Shown: one piece after another, positions 1-11,754 of the stretch
How the letters are laid out: every line of letters starts with the position of its first letter
Position numbering within the stretch: position 1 is the stretch's first letter
NCBI GenBank assembly: GCA_013400115.1
Contig: VXBP01008525.1
Location: 70,021-134,020 of the forward strand
Direction: 5' to 3'
DNA from: Rhinopomastus cyanomelas
Taxonomy: Eukaryota; Chordata; Aves; Bucerotiformes; Rhinopomastidae
Length of the DNA stretch: 64,000 nt
Program-made: the position numbers and the translations under genes
The notes under the pieces: model-generated
What the model was told of the DNA's origin: nothing
The model's input: only the letters and a program-made list of their open reading frames with translations
Database searches by the model: none

Positions 1-112
1 CTGTTGGCCCTCTTGGCCACAAGAGCACATTGCTGGCTCATAGTCATCTTGTTGTCCACCAGGACCCCCGAGTCCCTTTCCCCTACACTACACTCCAACA
101 GGTCAGATTGGA
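1..112 (-). mobile_element. CR1 LINE fragment, cut by window edge
   Basis: Read on the minus strand this matches the part of CR1 ORF2 just before the final 500 bases (the stretch around 'gccaagagggccaac'), which is also present on the plus strand at 55870-55925. It lies in the intron after CCDC66 exon 2. The left end is cut by the window. Confidence 0.8.
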
Positions 113-165
113 TCTCATGTTTAAGAAGTTTTAAGGACTGCTTGAGATAAATGATTAAAAAATAC

Positions 166-230
166 CAGAAGCAGATAAAATTAGCCTAGACTTTCCATCC
201 AGCACTTCAGTTTCAAGCTTCAGTCCATCC
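166..230 (-). CDS. CCDC66: CCDC66 exon 2 (coiled-coil domain containing 66), internal coding exon
   Basis: CCDC66 is a microtubule- and centriolar-satellite-associated coiled-coil protein linked to cilia and retina; that role comes from the family. Seen here: a minus-strand 65-base exon with a pyrimidine-rich acceptor ending TTTTGCAG just before base 230, and a weak donor GTATTT after base 166. It encodes DGLKLETE, VLDGK and LILSAS in one frame, closely matching the human N-terminus after MNLG as I recall it. Its first base completes the Gly codon split from exon 1 (GG|G) and its last base starts a split codon, so both phases fit the family. Exon 3 and the rest of the gene lie left of the window. 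The exon is too short to stand out as an ORF. Confidence 0.88.
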
Positions 231-371
231 CTGCAAAATGAAAGAGAGAAGGGGATTTAGATATTAAGTAATCTGGTAGTGGTAACAGCTTAAGGACATG
301 GACAATCACACTTAGTTGTAACACTGTATTTACTGTCAGTCCATCGGTCTTTCGTACCCCAGGCTTTCTGT

Positions 372-640
372 TTCAGAACCTCAGAACAGAAGGGGTTGGA
401 AGGGACCTCTGGAGACTATCTAGTCCAATCTCCCTGCTAGTACAGGGTCACCTAGAGAAGATCACACAGGGACATGGCCAGGTGGGTTTTGTATGTCTCT
501 AGAGGACAACCCCAGCAGCCTGTTCCAACACTGTTTCAGTGCTCTGTTACTCTCACAGTAAAGCAACTTTCCTCATATTTAAACTGAGCCTCCTGTGTTC
601 CAGTTTGTGACTATTGCCACTTGTCACTGGGCATTTTGTG
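372..640 (-). mobile_element. CR1 LINE 3' fragment
   Basis: An antisense CR1 3' end: 'ggttggaagggacctctggaga', then 'cctgttccaacactg', then a decayed ORF2 C-terminal region. It is diverged compared with the younger copies in the window. It lies inside CCDC66 intron 1. Confidence 0.85.
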
Positions 641-867
641 AGAAGTTAATATGAAAAACTCTGCAGGCCTTGAGGATGAGCTACTTTTATGATTGATAAC
701 TGGAAAATTTGCAATTCCACGTTACATCTCATGCTGGAGATGTATGCCACTCTATATTGTTATACACAGCAACATAACTGCCTCAAGACTCTAATAAACC
801 AACGATATAAATTATATGCTATGGAAAATGCTAAACAAATCTCTCTGAATGCCGGCACTGATCACAA

Positions 868-1105
868 ATCACAGAATAGTTTGGGTTGGAAGGGAACTTA
901 AAAGATCATCTAGTTCCAACCCGCCTCCATGCGCAGGGGCACCTCCCACCAGATCGGGTTACTCAGTGGCCCAGCCCTCAATACTGCCGGGGAGGGGCCA
1001 TCCACAATTTCTCTGGGCAACTTGTTCCAGTTTCTCACCAGCCTCGCTGAAATACTTTCCTCCTAATAGCTCACCTAAACCTACCCTCTTCTGGCTTTAA
1101 GCTAC
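868..1105 (-). mobile_element. CR1 LINE 3' fragment, older subfamily
   Basis: Antisense CR1 tail beginning 'tcacagaatagtttgggttgg' and running through 'ggcaacttgttccagtttctc'. The wording differs from the young copies (three-part 'ccatccacaatttctctgggcaa' stretch), so it belongs to another CR1 subfamily. It lies in CCDC66 intron 1. Confidence 0.82.
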
Positions 1106-1424
1106 AAGAGGGTAGACTTAGATGATATATTAAAAATGGAACTAAGAGGGCCTGCACTCTGCAGAGGAGACTTTAACTGTACTTCCACACATAATAGTCT
1201 ACGTTTTAAAGCTGAAAAAACCGTTGTTACAACATTTTTTAGGAGAACTACCATGTTGTGAGTGTTTAGCTGTGTGAGTGTAAATGAGTGTAAAGTACCC
1301 AAACGCTTTTCTTTCTTCCATGCATTGAGAAAACCTGGTATGAAGATGACCGCTAATCTTCAAGCCGTCTTTCTTTAAAACAAAGAGAACCCTAACGCAA
1401 AGCCCTCAGGCCGCTCTCTGATGA

Positions 1425-2165
1425 AGACGAAAGCCTGCAGGTTCCCGCCCCCCAGGCACAGGGCGTAGCGTTCGCTCCCCGTCGCTCTGAAGATCTCGTC
1501 CCCCTAAACCGCTTTCCCGCGCATCGCTCCCACCACCGGTGGCCGCGGGGTGCCAAGCCCGTTACGCGGGCGGGACGGGGCTCTCCTTACAGCAGAGGGA
1601 GGCCGGCAGGACCCCGGGGAGAGCCGTACCCGCTGGGAGCTGCTGTGGCTGCTCGCCCTTACCCCAGGTTCATGGCTGCTCACGGGGGCTCAGGGGCTGC
1701 GTACCAACAGCGCTCACCGCTTCTCGGCCGCGCTCTGTGCACCGCGGTTGCCAACCCCGCGTAAGGAGCCAAGCGGCCATTGGCTGCCAGCGGAGCGGCA
1801 GCTCCACCAATGAGCTGCTCTCACACTGCGGGGTCGGCCGTAGCCGGGCGCCGTGGCCGTGGGGCTGTAGGGAGTTGTGGTTCGGAGCAGCCTCCCCGAG
1901 AGGGGCGACTCCGGGTTGGTGGGCGGTGGCTTCTTTTTGGTTGGTTGTTTTGGTAGTGGTTTTGCCAAAGTCCACGAGGTAGGATCGGGGCGGGTGGCTG
2001 AAGCGGGTAGGAAGTGTCTGAGGGCGGCGGACGAGGGGCTGCTGCAGCCGGGTAAGGGGTTTCCCGTCTCCGCTGGGCGGTCCGGTGCTGCGGGGAGCGG
2101 CAGCCGCGGAGCCTCCGCTGGATGAGGAGCGGGAGCAGCCGAGCAGGTCCTGCTGAGCCCTTTGC
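1425..2165. promoter_or_regulatory. CCDC66: CpG island and probable CCDC66 promoter
   Basis: A sharp change from AT-rich sequence to dense GC with many CpGs. The CCDC66 start codon lies inside it. NF-Y-type CCAAT boxes occur in opposite orientations at 1779-1783 (ATTGG) and 1807-1811 (CCAAT), upstream of the minus-strand start codon, and a ZNF143-like 'gggagttgtggtt' lies at 1870-1882. On the plus strand a good donor (GCCGG|GTAAGG) at 2051/2052 could end a divergent non-coding exon. The island is directly visible; transcription start sites and factor binding are inference. Confidence 0.8.
1663..1673 (-). CDS. CCDC66: CCDC66 exon 1, coding part (start codon)
   Basis: Minus-strand reading gives GCAGCC-ATG-AAC-CTG-GG followed by donor GTAAGG. 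This encodes Met-Asn-Leu and two bases of Gly. The first base of exon 2 at 230 is G, completing the codon, so the joined N-terminus is M-N-L-G-D-G-L, as in CCDC66 of other vertebrates. The Kozak context is good and the exon lies in a CpG island, as expected for a first exon. The 5' UTR runs rightward from 1674 for an unknown distance. With only 11 coding bases, no ORF finder would report it; the call rests on phase, motif and the linked exon 2. Confidence 0.85.
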
Positions 2166-5100
2166 GACTGTCCCTGCTCAGTGGGTTTCCCCGCTGTGCT
2201 GCGGGTGGTGGTGTGTGCCTCGTTCGTGATGGTCTTGAGAAGCGTTTCAGAAGCGGAACGTTAAGGACCGTTTTGCCCCAGTTCTAGGAGGAGCGTATTC
2301 TGCTTCTTTAACGGGGTTTGGCTGCATTGAAGAGACAGCAGGAGACAGTAGAATACTTCAGTAGATCGATTAGATGGTGGCACTTAAAGCCAAATGCTGA
2401 CTGAAGTTCTTCATTTGAAGGACTTTAGGACCTTAAGGCTTGTTTTGAGTAGTGTTGCCTCTAGAGGTGTTTGATTTTGTCTGTCCTGCGGTGCCGTATG
2501 TATAGGGGTGAATCCGGTAGTGCTTGCTCCAGCTGACAGGCATAGTGGTTTTGCTGTTTTGAGACTACAGAGAGAACAAACGAGGAGTAACAGGCAGGCT
2601 GCGTTTACCGTGTGTGCAAAAGCTGTGCTTTGCTTTACTGTCTGTTCGTTAACATGTTCGTTATCAGACAAAATGATGTCTTTCACGTACTGCTTCACAG
2701 CTGTTTGTGCGGTGTTTATCGATTGGTGCATGAGCTAACAAGTCTTTGGAACTTTTATTTAGGGGCTAGAACAAGGGAGGAAGAGAACATCTGGAGTTTT
2801 TCCTGGGTGATGCACTACACATCAAGTCCTGTGAAGCACAGAACATACAAGATATTTTGTTCCATATTTTTTATGCCATTTTTTACTGCCTTACTTCAGT
2901 GTTTCTGAGTCTCCCTGGAATGTCATCAAGAACACCCACTGAACATGAATTTCTCAAGCCATTAAGCTAAAGGATTTCTAATAGATTGCTAATAGATTTC
3001 TATTTCACTTGCAGAATTTCAAATAATACACCAACCAGGTCTGTCTCCTGATTTTTGTTTGAGACAGCAGGTGGCAATATAATTGCAAGCTTCACTGTTG
3101 GTTTGGATTTCCTTTTAATATTGTATAAGAAAAACATGTTGCTACAGAAGTGTGCAAAGAGCTTCTTTCACAAAGCTAGTAGTTGATCAAACGCAGCATG
3201 ATATCTGGAGCTGTAAATAAAGCTACCTTGCCAATATGCTCTGTAAATACTGCTACGTTAGATGGCTTAAAAAATACTTAAGTTTATTCAGCTTTCAATA
3301 TTTGTTACTATTTTAAGCCTTGGGCATCTCTTCAACACAATTACTGTATGTGAAGATTTTTAACTTGGGTTGCATGCAGGTAGTAAAACTCTGGCCTTAG
3401 CTTGTGGCTTTGTTTTCCCTACATCTTTTTCCTTTATAGGAAATTAATCATCTCCACTGTCGTAAATTTTTGAAACATGGCTGGAGTCCGTATGTTATCA
3501 TCTGGCATTCTTGTCTTTTGGACAGGACACTTTAGCCACACGTCCCAAACTATGTGGATGATACATCTCTTCATGACTTGCCATAACTTTTGTAGCTTTA
3601 TTTACTGGTTCTTACCTGCATAATTTATGTGACTATCAGAACCCAAGATAATGAGCATGAGTTGGCATGAAATACGTGAAGAAATCTGAAAGTTACATTT
3701 CCTGTTGCAAACTGTCCAAAAATGTTTAAAGTGCTTGTGATTTTAGGCAGGAGAATAGTGGAGATAATACTTGTGACTCTGATGCAAGGACTGTAGGAAT
3801 CCTTGCAGGAAAAGAATTACCAGGCTTTGTTTAATTTCCCGATCAATTAATCACTAGCTTTCGTAAATCCTTAACTTGTCATTCCAGAGGACTGAATAAA
3901 AATGCTTTCAGGCCACATGTGTCTCTCCACAGGATAATGAAGCATTGTACAAAGCACTTCAATCACTCATTAATTAAACTTTCTAATAGCTCATGTACAG
4001 AAGGTAAGAGGATGAGATTTCAGTGGGAGGTAGGTGCTATGAAAGTCCCATCACGTGTCTGTCTTGATCTCCAGCCAGATAAATGCCATTAATATTTTAA
4101 TTGGAAGTGATTTCAGAAGTGCTGTTGATTTATTTCAAATCACTTACATACTCATGAAAACCCCATTCAGAATTCTTATGCTTGTTTTCTAGGTGGGTAG
4201 AAGGATTGTCACAATGATTAAATTCAACACCCATCGTGATAGCTTCTGGAAGCTAGAACAGAGGGGTTTTAGCTTGAGATTGGGTTTGTAAATACATTTC
4301 TAATACAAATGCAGCTGAGAAGGTCCTCCAAGAACACATTTCTTAGGAACTTGCATGTGGAATGTATCCAAGTTTGTATTTAGCATTGCTGCTGCAAGAG
4401 GGAAGGTTTTCTAAAATAGTTACATTATCTGCAAGTGTGGTTTGAGTCCATTAATCTCTAGTTTTTAGCTTAATTTGAGGGGGAAAGAAGTCCCAAACAT
4501 TTCCAGAATACTATGACAATCGCAGAGAGTGTATTCTTTTACCCTACAGCTTAAACAGTAGTCATCCTTCCTCTTAATACTTGTATGTAGTTTCTCTGGG
4601 ATATCTAGCCTTTGCAGATACAGTGAAAAAAATCAGGAATGCCCTTAAGGTGAGTTTAGTTTTTGTTGAAGAAATGGTAAAGATGTGTGCAAAGGTTAGC
4701 AAGTCGCAAATCCCTGTCAGCTGCATGGGAGTTGAGGTGATTGCTGATAAGCAGCAGCCCTCAAAGCGTGAAGAAGTCTGATTCTACCAGGCAGGTTCGA
4801 ATTTATACTTAGTTTTCAGTTTGTCAGAAGTTAAATGCCCTTGCCCCAGTATATTTTAGGGAATTTTAGACTTTGTTTCCTGGAAAAGTGAAATGATGAA
4901 GTGTAACTCTTGACTTTATGCAATCACATGCGAGCATGAGATGGTGTTAATCTTTTGCTAGTATTCTTGACAGTCAGTGAGATGAATGTATGAACTGTGT
5001 GCCTGCCAAAGAGCCTGGCTGTTGAGATCAGGCAAAATCCTGCAAGACAGTAGTTTGCTATTTGGCACTCCAATTGGTACAGGACTGCATGTTCTGGTTT

Positions 5101-5860
5101 TAAAGTAGTATCCCACACAGAGGCGTGTGTGATGTCTGTATCAGTGTCTGTCTGATATCACACACTACTACACACCTGGAAGTTTTGGAACACTAGAGTG
5201 TGTGTAACGTGCGTTTCTATGTAACAGAGGAACACAGTTACTGAAACCCACCTTTGTAGCCAAGAGTTTCCTGCCCTGTTTCTTCATCTTAAATGACAAA
5301 AAAATGCATCACAGAACTTATTTCAAAGTTTATGTGACTAAGAAAGGTTTTGTGTGTGGTGTTATCATAGAATGGGTACAAAGTGCAGAGAGGTAACAAG
5401 GCAAAAGGTGATCAGGCGAAGAGTAGATTGTGATCTAAGTACCTGAGTGGCTGCAGATTTTCACCAAGTGTATTTTTCTCCACTCGTGCTAGCAAGGAAA
5501 CAAAGCTTCATTGTACTGTGCTGTAACAGACAGTGATTGTCAAAACACAGAAGAGTCAAGTCACATTTCTTACTAATAGATTCTCCATCAAATATTGGAG
5601 AAGAACAAAGCTTGGATCAAAATAACTATTTTCTGGTAATGGGATTAGAGTGTTAATTACATAAAGCTATTATATGGACCAGTGTTTCTCCTGAAGTATG
5701 TATCACTCTTTTTTCCTAAATGTATTTTTTGATAAAATTTCTAATAAAACATTATAAAAACAAAGATTACCATTAAACCTTGGTCAGGAAAGCATCTGCT
5801 CAATGCTGAAAGCCTTTCAGTTCTCAAATCTGCACTGAAATGTATTACACAGTAACTATA
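2166..5860. other. Intergenic sequence, no gene seen
   Basis: Mostly AT-rich unique sequence. Short open frames on both strands show no protein family I recognise and no splice-bounded coding pattern. At 2748-2810 there is an acceptor-like site (tttatttag|ggg) and an open stretch, too weak to call an exon. An imperfect inverted repeat of GTGTGTGATGTC / GATATCACACAC lies near 5124-5166. Confidence 0.6.
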
Positions 5861-5861
5861 G

Positions 5862-5912
5862 AGTGATAGAATCGTTAGGGATTGGGAGGGACCTCGAAAG
5901 GTCATCTAGTAA
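5862..5912 (-). mobile_element. CR1 LINE tail, very short
   Basis: About 50 bases of antisense CR1 3' terminus ('tagaatcgttagggattggg ... cctcgaaaggtcatctagt'), an extreme 5' truncation. Confidence 0.75.
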
Positions 5913-6163
5913 TGCGGAAGCTGCAGAGAATTCAAAGTAGTCCTGATTTCTAGAGAGAATTTCATTGCACACTAGAGAGCTTGGGTAGGTTCTCTGCATT
6001 TTATCAGTCCATGTTTAATTAAGACGTGGCAAGCACCTCAGGATTATCCTTTGACAGCTAAGATTTTCTGCTCTAGGTTAATGAGCCCATTTTTTAACTC
6101 CTTCAGTTGGCTGTAAAGTCTTTTACTGCTTTACTTGAAGGAGCCTTCTTTTGGCTGGAGTTA

Positions 6164-6298
6164 TCATAGAATCATTAGTGATTGGAAGGCACCTTGAGAC
6201 ATCATCTAGTCCAATCCCCCTGCCGCAGCAGGATCACCCAGACCAAGTCATACAGTCAGTCTGGGTTAGAAAGGACTCCCCTGCCATGGCCAGGGACC
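6164..6298 (-). mobile_element. Compound CR1 tail (two CR1 3' ends fused)
   Basis: The antisense tail starts as a normal young CR1 end and passes through 'ggatcacccagaccaagtca'. It then joins 'cagtcagtctgggttagaaagga' and 'ctgccatggcc', which is the end of a different CR1 subfamily. The same junction recurs at 14336-14458 and 49090-49360. Confidence 0.8.
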
Positions 6299-8234
6299 GT
6301 GCATATATTCCTGTGTAGTCACTGTCATGTGTAAACCTACTAGACTCTACTACAGAGCAGAAGCATTTAATAAGATTATTATTTCACATCAGATAAAAAA
6401 AAATACCTGGACTGCAGAAACTGCCTTAGCCACTTAATAAGGATTTGAATGAACACTACTGAAAGCTGAATTAAAATGACTGAAACCTTAGCCAGAATTA
6501 GCAGAAAGTGACAATCAAGTAATTGAAACAGTCATGATGTTTATCTGTGTTTGCTGTCAAAGATGAGTGGTTATCATAAAACAGGGTAAAAATGTCCCAA
6601 ATAAGGCACTAAAAAAAGTTCTGTTGTGTTTCAAAAGGTAAAAATGTAATTTTTAGTGAAAAAGAGGAGAAAGTCAAGTGCCCTGCATACCAAAAATGGA
6701 TCAAACATGAATTCTTCTGAGCAAGCACATGATCAGCTGTTACACAGGTAACACACAGATTCTTGGGAGAAGATTTGATTTGCTCAGACTGAGGCATCTC
6801 GATTTCTGGAACTTAGGTAAAGGGAGCTATCAGCAGAATAACCGACACAGCAAGAAAGGGAGTGAAGATGATAATTTGTCATGTATCTTTTTATTTTAAG
6901 TGGTGATAATTCAAGCTGACACATGGATAAATCCTACAATTGGGTAAAAGGACAATGATTGGCCAGGTATCTCCTCCCATAGTCAAGGGCAAGACTGCGC
7001 TGGCCTCCGTTTACTACCAAGAGGAACCAGCTTTGCTGCTGGCTGCGACTCAGAAGGCATTGAGTGATGGGGACACAAGCCATACCAGACCTTGACATGA
7101 GGGATGGCCCCCTCTGTTCTAAGAGGGCCATCCAGGAGGGAAGACCAAACTTGTGAGAAGCTCTTGAGGGTCCTTGACAGTCCTGAGTGGCTGCATCTGG
7201 TGGCTCTCTCAGTATAAAGCAGAGCTGGTTACAGAAAGAGTTGGGAGTCTGCCTGTGGATGGGTGCACCTTGCATGATTTTCCTGTTGTCAGAAGAATCC
7301 CCAGCTGTCTCTCTTGCAATCTGAGCTCCCAACGGCAGCAGGACCAGGGTGAGGGATCCGGTCATGCGTTTCTCATGTATTTTCCTTGGTGGTCTCTGCA
7401 TGGCTGTGGCATAATGTGGGCTGTGGTTGACTTCCCTGTTGAGTTTTTGGGTCAGTTTGCTTTCTGTTGCACTCCCAGTGAGTGGGTTTGTGGTTGTATT
7501 TGCATCTTCTCTTGCTGGCTGTGCTATTTCACTTATGTGCCCCACAGAAGATAATAACATCTACCTGTCATCTACCTGTGTTTTCTGCTGATGGCTGCAT
7601 CCCTTTTGTTAGGTTCTGTAATGGGCAAAACATTATTTAAACTGGAAGTGTACTAAAGGAGACCACTCCTTCCTTCTTTTGTGATGCAATGCTACCACAG
7701 AATGACAGACAGCACCTTAAAAACAATCCTTGTTTTGCATGTTGCTGATTGGCTTTGCCCAATGGTTTCAAATGGCAGGGGGGACTACAGAAATGCTACT
7801 AAAAGAGTGAGGGCATAGGAATTGCAAACACCACTCTTAACTGTAACCTGACGTAAGAGAAAAGTTAACGTACTTTTGTGTTATTTAGGGAATTATGTGG
7901 TTATTTCACGTTATTTTAGAAGTGGTAAGATTGTCAACCTAGATCACAGCACTTTTGTGTGATAAGGAAAGCACGTGCACTGGCCGGAGACAAACAAGTG
8001 GGCATCCCTACACCCGCTTTCAAGATGCTGGTGTAGTTTTGCTAATCTCATTAGGAAAAAAATCTGTGCAGACTGAGCAGACTGAATATGAATGTATTTG
8101 TGCTGAAGGCAGAGCTTCCATCTAAATTCCCACATCCATCTGCCTTTTTCTTTCTGCACTGTGAACAATGGCATTTTCTTGCGCATTGTCAAGGCCCTTG
8201 TGCTTCCATTTATCTGTATCTGGTTTCTTTCCAA
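6299..8234. other. Intergenic sequence with one unexplained long ORF
   Basis: Apart from the open frame at 6934-7560, nothing is recognisable. Several short ORFs overlap without family matches. The right end runs into a CR1 insertion at about 8235. Confidence 0.5.
6934..7560 (-). other. Unassigned 208-codon open frame, possibly a retroelement remnant
   Basis: This is the longest uninterrupted non-CR1 frame apart from ERC2. It is unusually GC-rich for this intergenic area and runs opposite another open frame at 7174-7554. Around residues 65-80 a basic stretch is followed by a hydrophobic Leu-rich segment that could be an internal signal peptide, as in some retroviral envelope leaders. I recognise no catalytic motif or conserved domain, and no LTR was seen on either side. 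It may simply be chance or the relic of an endogenous retrovirus. Confidence 0.25.
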
Positions 8235-8788
8235 GATTTCAAGAGAGGTTCTTCTCCCCTTCTGCTTTGCCCTGGTGAGACCACATCTGAAGTATTGTGT
8301 CCAGTTCTGGGCTCCTCGGTTCAAGAGGGATGTGGGGCTGCTAGAACGAGTCCAGCATAGAGCAACGAGGATGATGAAGGAAGTGGAGAACCTCCCTTTT
8401 GAGAAGAGGCTGAGGGAGCTGGGTCTCTTTAGCTTGGAGGAGACTGAGGGGTGACATCATTAATGTCTATAAATATTTGAAGGGTGGGTGTCAGGAGGAT
8501 GGAGCCAGGCTCTTCTCAATGTCATCTAGTGATAGGACAAGGGGTAATGGTTGTAAGCTGGACCATAGGAGGCTCCACATCAACCTGAGAAGGAACTTCT
8601 TCACAGTGAGGGTGACGGAACACTGGAACAGGCTGCCCAGGGAGGTTGTGGTGTCTCCTTCACTTGAGACATTTAAGATCTACCTGGATGTGTTCCTGGG
8701 TGACTTGGTCTAGGTGATCCTGCTGTGTCAAGGGGATTGGACTAGATGGTCTTTCGAGGTCCCTTCCAATCCCTAATGATTCTATGAC
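8235..8788 (+). mobile_element. CR1 LINE, 5'-truncated, last 550 bases
   Basis: Sense CR1 from 'ttcaagagaggttcttctcc' to the terminal 'cctaatgattctatga'. It encodes CVQFWAPRFKRDV, HRATRMMKEVE and RRNFFTVRVTEHWNRLPR, the ORF2 C-terminal region, with a frame change near 8455 and an intact end (DLV then stop TAG at about 8711). Confidence 0.95.
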
Positions 8789-10382
8789 TTCAGCGCATTC
8801 TCTTCACCCTCGAGTTGTGCGTGTGACTTGCTTCACCCTTATGCTCTGGGGGAAGTGACAAATTGTTGTTAATGACACCTCTTGTATGTAGAGCAAGAAG
8901 AATACGGAGGAAAAGCTTGCATGTCTAGTTAGCACAATTTGCTGTTTGGTCCCGTGCATTTTTGTCTGATTATTTTGTTATGGTCATTGTTCAGACAAAA
9001 CCTAAACGTAAAATAACCAAAAAAAAAAAAGGTAGATTGTCCTTGTGCAGAAATTGATTTCTCTTAAAATCTGTCTACACTGAGTTCCCTTCATCGCTGA
9101 CATCTAACTGTAAAAAGAATAAAATTGAAGAGAATATAATTGAAAATTCTTAGCTTTTATACTTGTCTTGTTTTTAACCTGTCTCCTGGGTATAATGGAA
9201 ACAGCGAAATGGATGGGGACTGCACAAGGAAAGGATGACCGATGCTGTTACAATGCTTTGTCTCACCTTTTGTGAGAGTCTCCCCTTTTTGTCAGGTTTT
9301 CTATGCAAAGCTCTTTAATCTCAACTTGCTTCTTAAAGCAAGTTAGTCCTGAACTTGTACATATTTGAAAATAACTTTAATCTCAACAAATGCTGCTTGC
9401 TGAGTACAGACATCTTTTGAAATGCTTTAGAATTTCTGAAGAGCCAAATTCACGGAGTTGTAACCCTTACCGGTCTTTGAAGAACGTTCATTCTGCCTGG
9501 CAAGGTTGTTTTGCAGAGCTTTGGGAAAGCAGCCCGGATCTCGTGAAGGGTTTATGAGTAAGCTTTGCCAACTGTTTTGTTTCTGCAGTGAAAGCTTTGT
9601 ATGTATGGAGGTGTGTGTGCATGCAGGCACATATATGGGGTTCTTCTAAGAATAGATACACAAAAATATGTAATGAGAACTATTTGTTTCCAGTATTTTC
9701 ATTCTGAAACTTTGTACTGTTGACGTAGATAAGCTTGAACAGAAACACTGTGCCACTGGTGCTTCATGGTATTCCTTTTCCAAAGCAAAGGAGCTTTATT
9801 AAGCAGATCTGCCATAACTTTCAAAATGTTCTGTGCTTCAATGGAAAACACACTTATCCAGCTAGAAAACACACTTACCTAGCTCCTACCACACGAGACT
9901 GAACTTGTGATGACAGGCATGACAGCGAATTGTCGCGCAGCTTCCTGTATGTACATCAGGTTGGTCTAGTCTTCCTTCCTAGGTGATTTTGCTATACAGC
10001 TGCACTGCAAATGTACACCTGATAGTGTTACTGTAGTACATTCTGGAACAAAAGGAACCTGCCAACAATTATGATAGCGTCTACAAGAAATTGCTTCATA
10101 CTTCTGCATAACTTTGCAGGTTATAAGCAAAAGTCAGTATCTGAAACGGTGTTCTAGAATGTTGTGTCCCAATGTTTTGAATTGAGTATGCTTTTACAGC
10201 ATGTGGTAAATAGGCAGCTGACATTATTGGGTCACAGTAGTAAGAATGAGCCAAATTCTGTCACTTGTCTGCACGCTAGATAGACATTAACTTGGTTGGA
10301 ATGGAACTTGGCCAATGGAAGTTTCTAAGGAGTGGCAGTGAAGCTGCAAGAGAAGAGGCTGCTACACTGACTTAGTAATGAC
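8789..10382. other. Unique intergenic sequence
   Basis: No gene or mobile element recognised. It contains an A run near 9019-9031 and a 21-base tandem duplication at 9844-9884. Confidence 0.6.
9844..9884 (+). repeat. Tandem duplication, period 21
   Basis: Two adjacent copies of 'gaaaacacacttatccagct' (second copy from 9865 with two changes, 'cctagct'). Confidence 0.8.
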
Positions 10383-10662
10383 CAGTGTCATCTAGCGATA
10401 GGGCGAGGGGCAATGGCTGTGAGCTGGAACAGAGGAAGTTCCACATCAGTATGAGAAGGAACTTCTTCACAGTGAGGGTGATGGAGCACTGGAACAGGCT
10501 GCCCAGGGGAGTTGTGGAGTCTCCTTCACTCGAGACGTTTAAGACCTGCCTGGATGTGTTGCTGTGTGACTTGGTCTAGGTGATCCTGCTGTGGCAGGGG
10601 GATTGGACTGGATGATCTTTCGAGGTCCCTTCCAATCCGTAATGATTCTATGATTCTGTGAT
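10383..10662 (+). mobile_element. CR1 LINE, 5'-truncated, last 280 bases
   Basis: Starts at 'cagtgtcatctagcgatagg' and ends 'taatgattctatgattctgtg'. It encodes the uninterrupted ORF2 C-terminus (RRNFFTVRVMEHWNRLPRG ... CDLV stop). Confidence 0.94.
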
Positions 10663-11754
10663 TTCTGTTTCTAGCAGAGATTAAAAAGACTTTCCCCGAA
10701 AGTTTGTATGCTTATCCTTAGCTGTGTGTACGTGTGTGCTTTTTGACTTGCATTTAAGGAGTTAAAATGCAGAGCTAGATAGACCGTGTGCTACTGTTGT
10801 ACTGTCAGAACGTCCAAAGATAGTCTGTGGAACAGCCGGGAGCTGAAGCACATAAAATGCTATTTCAAAATAATGGAGGTGTTAATTCTGTCTCTCCCTA
10901 CTTTGCTTTTTCATTCGCAAAATAGGGTAGTATTGAATGATTTTATGTAATTTCTCTTCAAATATGTTAGATTATGCTCTAAGTGGCATCTCAGCTTCAT
11001 TTAGGCCGCTACCATTTCCAGTAACGCAGGGAAATGCAGTTTCATCTCATCTCTATGGCTACGTGGCGTTACGCAACGTGGCTTTTCAAAAATGCTAACA
11101 GGTGGGATGTCGTTTTTATTCTTTGGTGACTTTGTCAAGGTAAATAAATCCTTGTCTTCACGCTTGGGGGAAGTCAAATATTAGTATCAGAAAGTTTCCC
11201 CACAAAGAAAATGAGGAATAAAGACACTGAAATTTTTGCTCACGTGTTTAGAAATCTGCTCAGGAAAAACTTGGTGTTGTGACTTAGGCAGTCACACTAG
11301 CCCAGGAACGGATCTTCTGAATCGGACAAAGAAGCAAGGAAAATTTTTTTAAACAGAGAAATCAGATGATCTTTAAAGGTCCCTCCCAACTAGATCATTG
11401 GATGATTCTATGAAGGTAAGTAAATCCTGTTGTTTAGTCTCAGAGGAAGTGAAATCAGAAAGGTTAGGTGGTTATTTCTGTGTGCAATATGTAATCTTTC
11501 ATAAATGATTTAGCTAACTGGCCACTAAAAATACCGAAGCTTTGCACACCAGCTGTTTGGAAGGGGATTCCTTACCTGGTCTTTGCTATCTACACACCAC
11601 CCCTGGCAGTTACTGTATAAAAGGGCTAAACACCTGTTGTCTATATGGGGTTTTTTTGTTGTTTTATTACTATTATTCCCTTCCTAAAAAAAGGAGTTAG
11701 TTTTTCTTTACTTCTTTAATGTTAATAACAACATAGAATGTGTAAGATCTTATT
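10663..11754. other. Unique intergenic sequence with a possible CR1 tail
   Basis: No gene seen. A weak sense CR1-like tail lies at 11361-11415 ('agatgatctttaaaggtccc ... gattctatga'). Confidence 0.5.

Larger units (their letters stand above)
231..1662 (-). other. CCDC66: CCDC66 intron 1
   Basis: This is the interval between the start-codon exon (donor GTAAGG at 1662-1657, minus strand) and exon 2 (acceptor AG at 232-231). It holds two antisense CR1 fragments at 372-640 and 868-1105. The rest (about 1110-1425) is AT-rich unique sequence leading into the CpG island. The splice signals are seen; use in a transcript is inferred. Confidence 0.8.

Noticed and set aside
1539..2125. Overlapping ORFs of 80-147 codons on both strands in the first CpG island
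   Set aside because: They arise from GC-rich composition with few stops. The only supported coding bases here are the 11 of CCDC66 exon 1.
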